Shown: positions 1-8,912, counted from the stretch's first letter. The stretch: 64,000 bases of DNA from Bifidobacterium adolescentis ATCC 15703 (GCF_000010425.1 NC_008618.1:55946-119945), one strand, 5' to 3'. Made by a program: numbers and translations. The notes: generated by a model from the letters alone, not told the origin.

Positions 1-395
1 GTCGTGACCGGCACGGTGTTGCCCTGCACGGATTCTCTGGAAAGCCGGTAATCGCCCTTGGAAAGTTCAAGATCCTCTTCGAAGATCACCACGACCGGGC
101 CGACGAACGCGTAGTTCTGGCTCTTCGCATACTGGGTGAGGTTGTCGGCAAGTTCATTGGCGAGCGTTTCGGCGCCCCACTCGACGATGTTGTTGAAATC
201 CGGAGTGCTGAGCTTGAAACGGTACTCGTTCGGGGCTACGGTGCGATCGCGCGTGACGGGCATGGCTTCTTTGTCGATCTCGCGTTCCAGAGCGCTGGAA
301 AGGTCGACGGGCTTCAGGTCTTTAGACCCGAACTTCGCGAAAACCCCGTTGACGGCGCCTTCCACGCTCTTCTCAAATCGGTCGAGAACACTCAT
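1..395 (-). CDS. fhaA: FhaA-type protein, N-terminal part (DUF3662); cut by window edge
   Basis: The gene starts at the ATG at 393-395 and runs leftwards off the window, so only about 131 N-terminal residues are visible. They begin MSVLDRFEKSVEGAVNGVFA and include KPVDLSSALEREIDKEA and the stretch around SKGDYRLS. This is the DUF3662 region that precedes a C-terminal FHA phosphothreonine-binding domain in actinobacterial FhaA. In relatives FhaA lies beside fhaB, rodA, pbpA and the pknA/pknB kinases and works in cell-wall and division control. The FHA domain and those neighbours lie outside this window, so they are inferred. The gene diverges from the peptidase at 545 across about 150 bases. 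Confidence 0.88.
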   Translation of the reverse strand, partial: MSVLDRFEKSVEGAVNGVFAKFGSKDLKPVDLSSALEREIDKEAMPVTRDRTVAPNEYRFKLSTPDFNNIVEWGAETLANELADNLTQYAKSQNYAFVGPVVVIFEEDLELSKGDYRLSRESVQGNTVPVT

Positions 396-544
396 ACTTG
401 TCCCTTTCTGTCCTTGACTATCCTACGCTGTAGCCTGCCGAGCGCCAATTCGAAGGCTACTTGCTTGCAAAAATTTCATGTGAAGGGGGTTGCGTCCGGG
501 GTATTGGCGGCGAGTGGTGCGTGACGGTCGGTAGATTGGAAGGT

Positions 545-3055
545 ATGAATGATGCGATTGATGAGTTTCCTGGGCTGAAGGCCCGTACCTTGCGATTCAC
601 CTGCGGCGCGCCACGTTCCGCCCGCGCGATCGGCGACGGTTCGCGTGCGCTGTTCCTGCGTTCGGACGGTCCGGAGGACACCGTCACCTCCCTGTGGATG
701 AGCGTGATCGGCAGCGATGGCGATACCGACGAGATTCTGCTTGCCGATCCGCGTACGCTGCTGGCTGACGCCGACGCCGAGGATGTGCCGGCTGAGGAAA
801 AGGCGCGCCGCGAACGTGCGCGTGAAGGTGGTTCCGGCATCGTCGGCTATTCGGTCGATGCGGCCGGCAACCGCGTGACGTTCACCATCAACGGCCAGCT
901 GTTCCTGACGGATATCGCGGCCGGCGTGACGCACGGCATCGCCATCGACGAACCGGAATTCAAGCCGGTGCTGAACCCGCGCATCAGCCCCGACGGACGA
1001 CACATCATGTATACGACCGGCACGTATTTGGTGGACGTCGATCTTGCGGACGTGTCGGACACGACGGACGCAGGCGAAGACGCGGGCGATGCGGTGTCCA
1101 TCGTCGCGTCCGTTCCGCAAGACGACGCTGACGACGTTGCCGATACGCAGGACGGCACGAAAGATGACGCGCAAAGCGACGCGGCCGAATCGCAAGCAGG
1201 CGAATGGAAAATCGGTCTCGCCGAATTCGCCGCAGGTGAGGAAATGGACCGTTACGACGGCTTCTGGTGGTCGCCTGATTCCAAGTATGTGCTCTTCGAA
1301 ACCTTCGACGCATCCCACGAGCAGACCTGGTACATCGCCGACCCGGCCGATCCAACGAAACCTGCGCAGGCCCGCCGCTATCCGCAGGCGATGACGGCCA
1401 ACGCCGACGTGCATCTGACGCTGCTGGAACTCGGCTACGATACGGACGGCTGCTACTACGGCGGCATCGCACACAACGTGGAATGGGACCGCGAATCGTA
1501 CGAATACCTGGCCGCCGTCAGCTGGACCGAAGGCCACGAGCCGCTGCTACTTGTGCAGGACCGGCTTCAGCAGCACGACCAGGTGCTCGCCGTCCACGTG
1601 GGCGAGCCTATCGTGACCATGAGCGCGCCGGAAAACGGCTTCACCGACGAGGACGGCAGCGAAGTGGAGACCTTCTCCATCGCCATCCCCGAATACGCGC
1701 CCGGCGAAGAACCCGGCACCACGCGCGTGCTTGAGGAACATAGCAACGACTGCTGGCTCGACCTGATCGCCGGCACCCCCGCATACACGCCTGACGGCCG
1801 TCTCGTGTGCGCGATGAACGACATGGACGCCGACACGAACCGTCTGACCGTGGACGGCACGCCATTCACACCCAAGGGCCTGCAGGTGCGCGAAGTGCTC
1901 GACGTGACCGACGACGACGTGCTGTGCGTGGTGCAGCGCACGCCGGAACTGCTGCCGGCCGCCGATCTGCCGTTCCTGTGGCAGTCCAACGCGGACGATC
2001 ACGACGCCCGCAGCTTCGACGTGGTCTCGATCCGTTACGACGGCGACTGGGAGCCGCTCACCTACGTTCCCGGACAGTGGACGATGAGCCGCGCCGGCGA
2101 CGGTTGCGTGGTGACCGGCCGTGGCATGGACGATGCCGCGATGCAGATGCAGCATTGCATGAACGTGCGCACGACGGACGGTGATGGTGATGGCGTCGAC
2201 GCCGCCGACATGATGTCGATGGTGGTTTCGCCGATCGAAAACCACGCCGAAACCCCCGGTTTCATGCCGAACGTGCGATTCGTCCGCCTCGGCGAACGCG
2301 CCCTGTACGCGGCGGTCATCCTGCCGTCGGCGGACAGCGCATACGCGCATGCCGACCAGTTGCCGGTCCTCATGAAGCCTTACGGCGGCCCCGGTTTCCA
2401 GCAGGTCGTGGAAAGCCAGTCGTTCTACTGGGACGCGCAGTGGTGGGCCGACCAAGGCTACATCGTGGTCACCGCCGACGGTCGCGGCACCACCGGCCGC
2501 GGACCGAAGTGGGATCGCGCGATCTACGAAAACATGAAAGCCGTGACGCTTGAGGACCAGGTCGACGCCGTGTACGCGCTGCCCGACGCGCTTGCCTCGA
2601 TCGCCACCAAAACCGGCGTTGCCGTGCCGAAACCCGACCTCGGCCGCGTGGCGATGATCGGCTGGTCCTACGGCGGCTTCCTGTCCGCGCTCGCCGTGCT
2701 GGACGCGCCCGACACCTTCGCCGCGGCCTGCGCGGGCGCTCCGCCGACCGACTGGACGCTGTACGACACGCATTACACCGAGCGCTACCTGGGACTCGAT
2801 CCGACCACGTACGAACGTAACAGCATCGTCGCGGACGCGCCGAAACTCAGTCGCCCGCTTATGCTCATCCACGGTTTCGCCGACGACAATGTGACGATCG
2901 CCAATAGCCTGCGATTGAGCCAGGCGCTGATGGCGGCCGGCAGGAAGCACACGTTCCTGCCGCTCAACGGCATCACGCACATGACCAACGACGAGACGGT
3001 GGCGCGCAACCTGTTGCTGCTGCAGCGCGACTTCCTCGCCGACGCGCTGGTCTGA
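545..3055 (+). CDS. S9 family prolyl oligopeptidase / dipeptidyl peptidase IV-like
   Basis: A protein of about 836 residues with no signal peptide, so probably cytoplasmic. The N-terminal two-thirds is a beta-propeller-type region with repeated acidic loops and motifs such as SPDGRHIMY and WWSPDSKYVLFET. The C-terminal third is an alpha/beta hydrolase with the nucleophile in GWSYGGF, the acid in HGFADDN and the histidine in GITHMT. Such enzymes cleave peptides after proline or related residues, here probably in intracellular peptide turnover. The frame is open upstream to a TTG at 461. The ATG at 545 was chosen because residues from MNDAIDEFPG onward look like protein, but its GGAAGG lies too close to be a good ribosome site. 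A GTG at 521 is the main alternative. An acidic low-complexity insert lies near residues 170-215. Confidence 0.88.
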   Translation: MNDAIDEFPGLKARTLRFTCGAPRSARAIGDGSRALFLRSDGPEDTVTSLWMSVIGSDGDTDEILLADPRTLLADADAEDVPAEEKARRERAREGGSGIVGYSVDAAGNRVTFTINGQLFLTDIAAGVTHGIAIDEPEFKPVLNPRISPDGRHIMYTTGTYLVDVDLADVSDTTDAGEDAGDAVSIVASVPQDDADDVADTQDGTKDDAQSDAAESQAGEWKIGLAEFAAGEEMDRYDGFWWSPDSKYVLFETFDASHEQTWYIADPADPTKPAQARRYPQAMTANADVHLTLLELGYDTDGCYYGGIAHNVEWDRESYEYLAAVSWTEGHEPLLLVQDRLQQHDQVLAVHVGEPIVTMSAPENGFTDEDGSEVETFSIAIPEYAPGEEPGTTRVLEEHSNDCWLDLIAGTPAYTPDGRLVCAMNDMDADTNRLTVDGTPFTPKGLQVREVLDVTDDDVLCVVQRTPELLPAADLPFLWQSNADDHDARSFDVVSIRYDGDWEPLTYVPGQWTMSRAGDGCVVTGRGMDDAAMQMQHCMNVRTTDGDGDGVDAADMMSMVVSPIENHAETPGFMPNVRFVRLGERALYAAVILPSADSAYAHADQLPVLMKPYGGPGFQQVVESQSFYWDAQWWADQGYIVVTADGRGTTGRGPKWDRAIYENMKAVTLEDQVDAVYALPDALASIATKTGVAVPKPDLGRVAMIGWSYGGFLSALAVLDAPDTFAAACAGAPPTDWTLYDTHYTERYLGLDPTTYERNSIVADAPKLSRPLMLIHGFADDNVTIANSLRLSQALMAAGRKHTFLPLNGITHMTNDETVARNLLLLQRDFLADALV

Positions 3056-3091
3056 CGGTGTTCCGGCGGAACTGACGTTCCGATACAACCG

Positions 3092-3164
3092 AAGAAAAAA
3101 AAGAACGCGTCCCCCTGCGATTCGACGGACTGCCAAGTATCCGTCGGGTCACAGGGAGACGCGT
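3092..3164 (-). terminator. Rho-independent terminator of the kinase/regulator operon
   Basis: On the minus strand an outer stem (ACGCGT plus CCCTG at 3105-3117, paired with 3152-3164) encloses an inner stem CGACGGA/TCCGTCG. It is followed by a T-rich run formed by the A-tract at 3092-3104. It lies just past the kinase stop codon at 3281, which suits termination of that operon. Confidence 0.65.
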
Positions 3165-3280
3165 AACCCTTCTCAATAGGGAAGATAGGATGGCGTGAAC
3201 ACCCCTGCAAGTAAGGGTGTACCACATCTGTGTAGCACCTTTTGTAGTACCCTTTCGTTTCTCGCGACCGTCGGAGCCAG

Positions 3281-4570
3281 TCACGATTCGGGGTGTCCGG
3301 CAAGGGGTGGCAGGGTTTCGGGCACCGGAATCGGCAGATAGGCGAACAGCGTCCATTCGCCGTCGCGCAGCGTTGTCTCGAGTTTGCCGCCATGCGATTC
3401 GAGCTGTTTGCTGAAATACGCGAGGCCGTGGCCTCCCGGCTGCGTGCGATCCGTTTCGGTGGTCCTCGCCTGGTTGATCTGCGTGATTTCGACGGCGTTC
3501 GGCTTGAGTATCACCGACAGGTCGGCTTTGCTGCCGGACTGGGCGTGACGCGCGATGTTGGCGTAGGTCTCGCGAAGCAGATCATTGGCGATTCCGGCCA
3601 GGCTCGGGGAGGCGCTTGGCGCACCGCCCGCCACATGGAGGATCGAGGTGATGTCGAAGCCGAGCGCGCGTAGACGCCGGTCGCCGCCGGCCATCGTGGC
3701 TTTGAGCAGGTCGGAGAAGGCCTTGCCGTCCGCATCCTCCTCAAGGACGGTGACGTCCATATCCAGTTCGTCGATGACGCGATGCACGTTGGTCAGGGCG
3801 GACAGGATGTAATCGTTGACCTGCGTCCATTTGTCGAGCTCATCGCGTCTTTCGTCCGCGTTCTTGCCGTCGTCACCATCCGTCGAGGCGCTGCCATCGC
3901 CATCGCCTCCGCCGGACAATGCATCGATGCGACGTTGCGCGACGAAAGCCGCGGCGGACAGATCTCCCGTCACGGCGTCGTGTATGGCTTCCGCGATGTG
4001 ACTGCGGCTTTCCATCTCCCGTAATCGCGCTTTCGCCTGCTCCGCCTCGGCGCGGCTGCCGGCTACGGCCTGGTTCCATCGCAAACCGCATCCGAGCATC
4101 AGTACCAGGCTGACCATGGCGATGATGGCCACGGGATTGCTGCGGCTCGTGCCAAGGACCAGTTGACGGAACAGCTGGTCGCCTATGGAATAAGCGAGCA
4201 GCAGCAGCGCCACGAGATTGTTGGTTTCGTAGGCGAGCATGCCGAACGTGTAAAGGATTCCCGGCAGCGAGTTGACGTCGGCTCCGGGTATGAGCCAAGG
4301 TCCCGACTGGCTCATGATCAGAAACAGCAGCGACATCGATTTCGGAAAGAACGGTGACAGCAGCAGCACCGCGATTTCGATGATGGTCCAGACGATCGCC
4401 GCGGGATTGTCGGTCGGGGCGAGCACCAGGCAGAACAGGATCCACCATACGGTGATGACCACGATGGTTATGCGGATCGGATGCCAGAGTTTCGGATGGT
4501 CGGCACGCATATGGTTGTGCCAGGAGCGGAAGGCGCTTACGGGTCTGGGTTTTGTGGGTTCAGCGTGCAT
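3281..4570 (-). CDS. NarL/DesK-type sensor histidine kinase
   Basis: A 429-residue membrane kinase. Residues 1-165 contain about five hydrophobic segments with very short loops, so the signal is probably sensed in or at the membrane. A helical linker (around 170-190) leads to the dimerisation/phosphoacceptor motif HDAVTGDLS with the likely phosphorylated His197. The N-box of the ATPase domain is seen as NIARHA, and a glycine box as GGHGLAYF. It belongs to the HisKA_3 class that pairs with LuxR-type regulators. Its ATG overlaps the end of the regulator gene by 11 bases, so the two are translationally coupled. A small secreted peptide gene precedes the regulator. It closely resembles the kinase at 10273 (HDxVTGxLS in both), showing a duplicated signalling module. 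The ligand is unknown. Confidence 0.9.
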   Translation of the reverse strand: MHAEPTKPRPVSAFRSWHNHMRADHPKLWHPIRITIVVITVWWILFCLVLAPTDNPAAIVWTIIEIAVLLLSPFFPKSMSLLFLIMSQSGPWLIPGADVNSLPGILYTFGMLAYETNNLVALLLLAYSIGDQLFRQLVLGTSRSNPVAIIAMVSLVLMLGCGLRWNQAVAGSRAEAEQAKARLREMESRSHIAEAIHDAVTGDLSAAAFVAQRRIDALSGGGDGDGSASTDGDDGKNADERRDELDKWTQVNDYILSALTNVHRVIDELDMDVTVLEEDADGKAFSDLLKATMAGGDRRLRALGFDITSILHVAGGAPSASPSLAGIANDLLRETYANIARHAQSGSKADLSVILKPNAVEITQINQARTTETDRTQPGGHGLAYFSKQLESHGGKLETTLRDGEWTLFAYLPIPVPETLPPLAGHPES

Positions 4571-5225
4571 GCGATCTCACCCACAATGCCACTGCCTGGC
4601 GTGCCGTCTTGCAGTTCAGCTTCTTGAGAATGCCCTGCATATGCTTGCGCACGGTGCTTTCGGAGATGTCCAGTCGTTCGGCGATCTCCCTGTCCAGCAT
4701 GCCGTCGGCGCACAGGGAGATGATTTGCTCCTCGCGCACGGTGAGCCGCGGTGAGGTCTCCTCCTCGCGTCTGATGCGCACGTTGGCCAGGGCGGGAGGT
4801 TCGAATCCCTCCATAACGTTGCCTCCACAGAGCCGCTCGATGGCCTTCGCCAGCTGATCGGAATCCTCCTTGCCGATCAGTCCCTGCGCTCCGGCTTCCA
4901 TCAGCCTGCTACGGTAGCTGTTGATGGAGAAGCTGGTGATGCCCAGAATCGGCAGATGCCTGTCCATGAGACGGATCCGATGGCAGATGGCCGGCCCCTG
5001 CAAGCCCTCCATGGACATGTCCAATACAAGCAGGTTGAGATTGTCGTCGTTCCTCTGGCAACGTTCGATCGCTTCGTCGCCGGAAGTGGCCGTCCACACC
5101 ACGTAGGCCGTGGGGACCTTCGCTTCGATGAGAAGGCTCAGCGATTCCAACGCGCGAGGATCGTTGTCGACCAGCGCTACACGGTGGATTTTTGGTATGG
5201 GAGCTGCGGATTTCGCGGGATTCAT
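4560..5225 (-). CDS. LuxR/NarL-family response regulator
   Basis: A 221-residue regulator. The receiver domain (about 14-130) has the acidic pocket VDNDP and the phosphoacceptor Asp69 in LVLDMS. Then come the GITSF switch region and a C-terminal LuxR helix-turn-helix (about 155-218) with LTVREEQIISLCADG and ISESTVRKHMQGILKKL. It presumably receives phosphate from the kinase encoded next at 4570-3281 and binds DNA as a dimer. The ATG at 5225 was chosen on alignment with the paralogue at 11714. A GTG at 5237, whose GTGA overlaps the stop of the upstream peptide gene, is an equally plausible coupled start that adds four residues. Targets cannot be read from the sequence. The adjacent peptide gene is a natural candidate. 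Confidence 0.9.
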   Translation of the reverse strand: MNPAKSAAPIPKIHRVALVDNDPRALESLSLLIEAKVPTAYVVWTATSGDEAIERCQRNDDNLNLLVLDMSMEGLQGPAICHRIRLMDRHLPILGITSFSINSYRSRLMEAGAQGLIGKEDSDQLAKAIERLCGGNVMEGFEPPALANVRIRREEETSPRLTVREEQIISLCADGMLDREIAERLDISESTVRKHMQGILKKLNCKTARQAVALWVRSHAR

Positions 5226-5233
5226 CGCATGGC

Positions 5234-5404
5234 TCACTTTCCACACAGCCAGTAAAGCGGCGGCGGGCAGTCGATGATGGCGGATGCGGTTCCTCTCGCC
5301 GCGTCGGCGAAGATGGCAGCCTTCCCGTTGGAAGGGGTCATCGTTCCGGCTGGCTGCATGGTGCAGAGCATGACGAATGCCACACACAATGACATGATTT
5401 TCAT
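5234..5404 (-). CDS. Small secreted peptide (56 aa) heading the kinase/regulator operon
   Basis: This short gene reads MKIMSLCVAFVMLCTMQPAG at its N-terminus, a hydrophobic signal-peptide-like segment. It ends in DCPPPLYWLCGK, where Cys46 and Cys54 could close an eight-residue-spaced disulfide or thioether loop. It lies 8 bases upstream of the regulator, in the same direction, so it is the first gene of a peptide-regulator-kinase operon. No Shine-Dalgarno sequence precedes the ATG, but TACAAT ends six bases upstream, which would suit a leaderless transcript of the kind common in actinobacteria. By analogy with peptide pheromone and bacteriocin systems it may be a signal or antimicrobial precursor. 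That role is inference, I recognise no family, and expression is unproven. Confidence 0.5.
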   Translation of the reverse strand: MKIMSLCVAFVMLCTMQPAGTMTPSNGKAAIFADAARGTASAIIDCPPPLYWLCGK

Positions 5405-5514
5405 ACCGACATTGTACGGGGGAGCGCGTCCACGAGTGAGGAGGCGCGTTCGATCCGTGGAGCCGAAGCGTGGGGCTCTGAAGGCTGTTCATGTGGGATT
5501 CGTATGATGAAAGC

Positions 5515-6579
5515 ATGACTCTTAGGCTGCTCGACGAGGCGAATTACGACGCCGAAATGGAAAGCAAGGTGCTGCCCGCGCTGGACGCCTGCATGACGGA
5601 AGGATGGATGGATCCAGCCACCGTTGACTGGAACGGCGACGCGCTGCCCAAACTGGACGAACCCGGCCGGTTGCACTATTGCTGTTACGACGCGGCCAAA
5701 TTCGACGTGCTGCGTGAGGACGGCGCTTCGGGCGTGTTCCGCGGTGCGATCGTCATTTCGCACGGATTCACCGAATTCGCGCGAAAATACAGCGAGATGG
5801 CATGGTATTTCCTGCTGGCCGGCTATTCCGTATGCATCCTCGAGCATCGCGGGCACGGTCATTCCGTGCATGACGTGGACAATCCCAGCCTGGTGTGGAT
5901 CGACGATTGGCGCCGGTATGTGTCCGATTTCGCAGCCTTCGCCGACACTGTGGGCCGCGAATACGCGTGCGGCGAGCCACTGAACCTGTACTGCCATTCG
6001 ATGGGCGGCGGCATCGGCGCGGCCGTGATGGAACACTATCCGAGCCTGTTCGACAAGGCCGTGTTGTCCGCACCCATGATCGCCCCCGTCGTCGGTATGC
6101 CGACATGGATCGCACGCATCGCTACAGGCGCGTTGTGCGGCTTGGGATTCGGCAAAGCGCGCGTATTCGGTCACACCGATTTTTCCCCCGAACTCGATCT
6201 CGACGAGCATAAGGGCGCGTCCGAGGCGCGCGTTCGCTGGTTCCACAAGCAGCGCGTCGACGACGTGGCATGCCAGACCAACGCGGCCACCTTCGAATGG
6301 GCGCATCAGGCGATGGCATTGTCTCGAGCCGTACTCAAACCGGACATGTGCGGTGCGATCGAAACTCCGACGCTGCTGTTCCAAGCGGGCCGTGACGTCT
6401 GGGTCCTGAACGGTCCGCAGGACGATTTCGTGGAACGCGTGCGCGAAGGCGGCGGATTAATCGAAAAAATACGGTACGGCAAGTCGTTGCACGAGATCTT
6501 CTCCATGCCGAACACGGTGGTCGGACCGTATGTGAACAAGATTCTCGACTTCTTCAGCGCGCCCGCGGACAGTCTGTGA
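5515..6579 (+). CDS. Alpha/beta hydrolase (lysophospholipase/monoacylglycerol lipase-like)
   Basis: About 354 residues of the serine aminopeptidase S33 / Hydrolase_4 type. The oxyanion region VISHGFTEF, the GHGHS loop, the nucleophile motif CHSMGGG, an acidic residue in FQAGRDVWV and the catalytic His in KSLHEIF appear in the expected order. The family hydrolyses monoacylglycerols or lysophospholipids at the cytoplasmic face. No signal peptide or membrane helix is seen. The reading frame is open from 5491 (MWDSYDES...), and the ATG at 5515 was chosen because it starts the conserved-looking region. Ribosome-site evidence is weak for both. The gene diverges from the small peptide gene at 5404 and is followed 73 bases later by a DMT transporter. 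Confidence 0.85.
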   Translation: MTLRLLDEANYDAEMESKVLPALDACMTEGWMDPATVDWNGDALPKLDEPGRLHYCCYDAAKFDVLREDGASGVFRGAIVISHGFTEFARKYSEMAWYFLLAGYSVCILEHRGHGHSVHDVDNPSLVWIDDWRRYVSDFAAFADTVGREYACGEPLNLYCHSMGGGIGAAVMEHYPSLFDKAVLSAPMIAPVVGMPTWIARIATGALCGLGFGKARVFGHTDFSPELDLDEHKGASEARVRWFHKQRVDDVACQTNAATFEWAHQAMALSRAVLKPDMCGAIETPTLLFQAGRDVWVLNGPQDDFVERVREGGGLIEKIRYGKSLHEIFSMPNTVVGPYVNKILDFFSAPADSL

Positions 6580-6652
6580 GCGGCTGCCACTGCAAGACAC
6601 ATGCGGCGTGTACGGTGTGCGATGAGCGAACAGTGAAGGGGAAGGAGCCGCA

Positions 6653-7555
6653 GTGGCGGAAAAAACGTTCGAACGCACGCCGAAAGACCTGATTATCGGC
6701 ATTGCGATGACCCTGTGCGGCGGCGTGCTGTGGGGCGTCAACGCCACCGTCTCCAAAATCCTCATGGGCACGTACCACGCCTCGCCGCTGTGGATCGCAT
6801 GCGTGCGCGAACTGGCAGCCGGCGTGCTTTTCCTCACCTGCTCGGCCATCATGACGCCGAAACTGCTTACCGGCGCGCTACGCGATCGCAAATCATATCC
6901 GCGGCTGCTGGCCACCGCCATCATATGCGTGCTGCTGGTGCAGGTCGCCTACCTCGAATCGATCAACTGGACCAACTCCGGCACCGCGACCGTGCTGCAA
7001 AGCCTGAACCTGCTGTTCGTCTTGGGGGTCGTATGCCTGCGCGGGCGGCGACTGCCCGGCGTACGGGAAGGCATCGGCGTGGCGCTCGCCTTCGCGGGAA
7101 CCGTGCTGATTGCGACCGGCGGCGATTTCACCACGCTGAAACTGCCGTTGGTCGGCCTGATTTGGGGCGCTATCAACGCGGCGTCCACGGCGGCCATGGT
7201 GTTTCTTCCGGTCAAGCTCATCGAACGTTGGGGCAACTTCACCGTCAATGGCATCGCGTTCCTGATTTCCGGGCTTGTGCTGCTGCCGTTCGTGCGGCCG
7301 TGGGCTACGGCGCCGCAGTTGGATTGGCTGGGTGTGGGGCTGATGACGTTCACCGTGATCGGCGGCACATTCGGCGCGTTCTGGCTGTACATGGCCGGCG
7401 TGGTGCGCGTCGGTTCGATGCGTGCCACCATGCTCGGCACCAGCGAACCGGTGATGGCCACGATTTCCGCGGTGGCATGGACGGACGCGGTGTTCGAACC
7501 GACCGATTTGGTTGGATTCGTGATGATTCTCATCATGGTGTTTTTGGTACGTTAA
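6653..7555 (+). CDS. EamA/DMT superfamily transporter
   Basis: A 300-residue membrane protein of about ten hydrophobic segments made of two EamA repeats (roughly 12-145 and 165-300). It has small-residue-rich helices such as TLCGGVLWGVNATVSK and IGGTFGAFWLYMAGV, and an ending typical of this fold, MILIMVFLVR. DMT proteins of this type export amino acids or other small metabolites. The substrate is not predictable here. The GTG at 6653 is supported by GAAGGAG nine bases upstream. The gene lies just downstream of the hydrolase at 5515 and could be co-transcribed with it. It converges on hsp20. Confidence 0.88.
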   Translation: MAEKTFERTPKDLIIGIAMTLCGGVLWGVNATVSKILMGTYHASPLWIACVRELAAGVLFLTCSAIMTPKLLTGALRDRKSYPRLLATAIICVLLVQVAYLESINWTNSGTATVLQSLNLLFVLGVVCLRGRRLPGVREGIGVALAFAGTVLIATGGDFTTLKLPLVGLIWGAINAASTAAMVFLPVKLIERWGNFTVNGIAFLISGLVLLPFVRPWATAPQLDWLGVGLMTFTVIGGTFGAFWLYMAGVVRVGSMRATMLGTSEPVMATISAVAWTDAVFEPTDLVGFVMILIMVFLVR

Positions 7556-7601
7556 GTGCCGTGACGGGCGTTGCTTTTCGGGCGGCGGCGTGCGGACAAA
7601 C

Positions 7602-7637
7602 AAAAAAGCCGGACACCCACTTACGGGCGTCCGGCTT
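7602..7637 (-). terminator. Terminator of hsp20
   Basis: Stem AAGCCGGAC (7606-7614) with GTCCGGCTT (7629-7637). On the minus strand it is followed by six T residues (A-run at 7602-7607). It lies downstream of the hsp20 stop codon and may also end transcripts from the DMT gene on the other strand. Confidence 0.8.
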
Positions 7638-7698
7638 CGCTTTGCTTAGCGATTACCGTGACTTACGACGTGCGAATATGACGTACGGCAGCTGGAAA

Positions 7699-8160
7699 TC
7701 AGCCTTCAATCGCAATCTGATGCTTGGTCTCAACCTGCTGCTGCGCTTCGGGCTTCGGCATTTCCAGGCACAGGGTGCCGTCCTTGTAGCTGGCGTGAAT
7801 GTCGGAATCCTTCACGTCCTCGCCAACGTAGAAGCTACGAGAGCAAGAGCCGGCGTAGCGTTCGCGACGCAGCCAGCGGCCGTTGTCGTCCTTGTCCTCG
7901 TGCGAGCTGTTGCGATGCGCGGAAACGGTCAGATAGCCGTTCTGCAGGTCCAGCGAAATGTCGTCCTTCTTGAAGCCAGGCATGTCGATGTCGACCATGT
8001 AGCCCTTGTCGGTCTCACGCACATCGGTGCTCATCATGCCTGCGGACATGTTCGGATCGCATGCGGCTGCGCGGTCCATGTTGCGCCAACCCTCGAAGAA
8101 CGGATCGTCGAACAGATCGGAGAACATCGTGTCATTCATCAAAGCCGGAAACATTGCCAT
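7699..8160 (-). CDS. hsp20: Hsp20/alpha-crystallin small heat-shock protein
   Basis: A 153-residue small heat-shock protein, an ATP-independent holdase that keeps unfolding proteins soluble. The alpha-crystallin domain spans about 45-140 and shows VDIDMPGFKKDDISL, the YLTVSAHR strand and a late DGTLCLEMPK strand. The C-terminus carries the short tail QIAIEG in place of a classic IxI anchor. The N-terminal arm contains LFDDPFFEGW, a typical oligomerisation segment. The ATG has a strong AAGGAG upstream. I looked for CIRCE (HrcA) and HAIR (HspR) inverted repeats in the 570 bases upstream and did not find them, so the regulator is open. Confidence 0.95.
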   Translation of the reverse strand: MAMFPALMNDTMFSDLFDDPFFEGWRNMDRAAACDPNMSAGMMSTDVRETDKGYMVDIDMPGFKKDDISLDLQNGYLTVSAHRNSSHEDKDDNGRWLRRERYAGSCSRSFYVGEDVKDSDIHASYKDGTLCLEMPKPEAQQQVETKHQIAIEG

Positions 8161-8692
8161 AATCGGTACTCCTTAAGCAAATGCGCGTTCTGTGCGCGGA
8201 GTAATGCGGCTTGGCAGCCGGCCGTGCGATTATCGCTGCGGCGTCACCATCCAGCGAGACCGGCGACCGGGTTCGTTGCCGCATCCGGAACCCTCCCGGG
8301 CTCCTGACCTTGACCTTTCACTTCACCCAACTCTTCCGTGTCCTGCTCATTCCGCGATTATGCTCACAGTGAAATACCGGGAAATGCTTGCGATTGCGTG
8401 CGCGGAAAAGTCGTACGGCGAATTTCGTTTTTCTTCAGAATCGGACGCATGGGATTGGTCTGCAATGCGTTACGTATCTGTTTTTCCAACCGGTCACGTG
8501 AAGTGTGGTTTTGGGTGGCTATGTGTTCGATTCTGCCGAATTGGTTATTCGGATTGTGTTTTCTGGAGAATCGGACATTTGTGGTGCTGGTTTTGGGTTT
8601 GGATGTCCGTTTGTCTGTTTCTGCTGAGATAGCTGGGCTTTCGGCGCATTTTTAGTACTTTTTTGTCACATTTCATACGTTTTGGATAAAGC
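8161..8692. other. Gene-poor stretch upstream of hsp20
   Basis: No convincing coding sequence in about 530 bases. An open frame on the plus strand has no protein-like composition. It holds the hsp20 promoter region and half copies of the dispersed palindrome, such as AGAATCGGAC near 8439 and TTCTGGAGAATCGGACA at 8561-8577. The sequence becomes AT-rich towards 8640-8690. Confidence 0.6.
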
Positions 8693-8722
8693 AAAAGGGC
8701 TGGAATCGTTGGATTCCAGCCC
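8693..8722 (-). terminator. Terminator of tRNA-Leu
   Basis: A perfect 11-bp stem, GGGCTGGAATC (8697-8707) with GATTCCAGCCC (8712-8722), and a four-base loop. On the minus strand it is followed by TTTT (8693-8696). It starts 11 bases past the tRNA 3' end. Confidence 0.9.
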
Positions 8723-8733
8723 TTTTCGGCCCG

Positions 8734-8816
8734 TGCGAGCGGGGGGAGTTGAACCCCCACGAGCATACACTCACTGCCACCTGAAGACAGCGCGTCTACC
8801 ATTCCGCCACGCTCGC
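8734..8816 (-). tRNA. tRNA-Leu (anticodon CAG)
   Basis: A class II tRNA with a long variable arm. The acceptor stem pairs 8735-8741 with 8810-8816. The D arm contains GGCGGAATGGTAGACGC and the anticodon loop is TTCAGGT with CAG at 8781-8783 on the complementary strand. A G-C-rich T arm carries GGGGGTTCAACTCCCCC. The discriminator base is A and CCA is not encoded. It reads CUG codons. Confidence 0.95.
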
Positions 8817-8912
8817 AGACAGTGAATTAATTTACACCAAAACCCACGCAACCTCAAATCGGCGTGTCGTGCCGCCATTTTCCGTAGGAAAATTCAAGCG
8901 GCGCGACGCAGC

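Noticed and set aside
1547..3136. Minus-strand open frame inside the S9 peptidase region
   Set aside because: Antisense to a gene with all catalytic motifs. The translation has no protein-like features.
8161..8400. CIRCE or HAIR operators before hsp20
   Set aside because: Neither TTAGCACTC-N9-GAGTGCTAA nor CTTGAGT-N7-ACTCAAG is present.
8192..8632. Plus-strand open frame upstream of hsp20
   Set aside because: Composition is not protein-like, there is no ribosome site, and it overlaps REP half-copies and AT-rich spacer.
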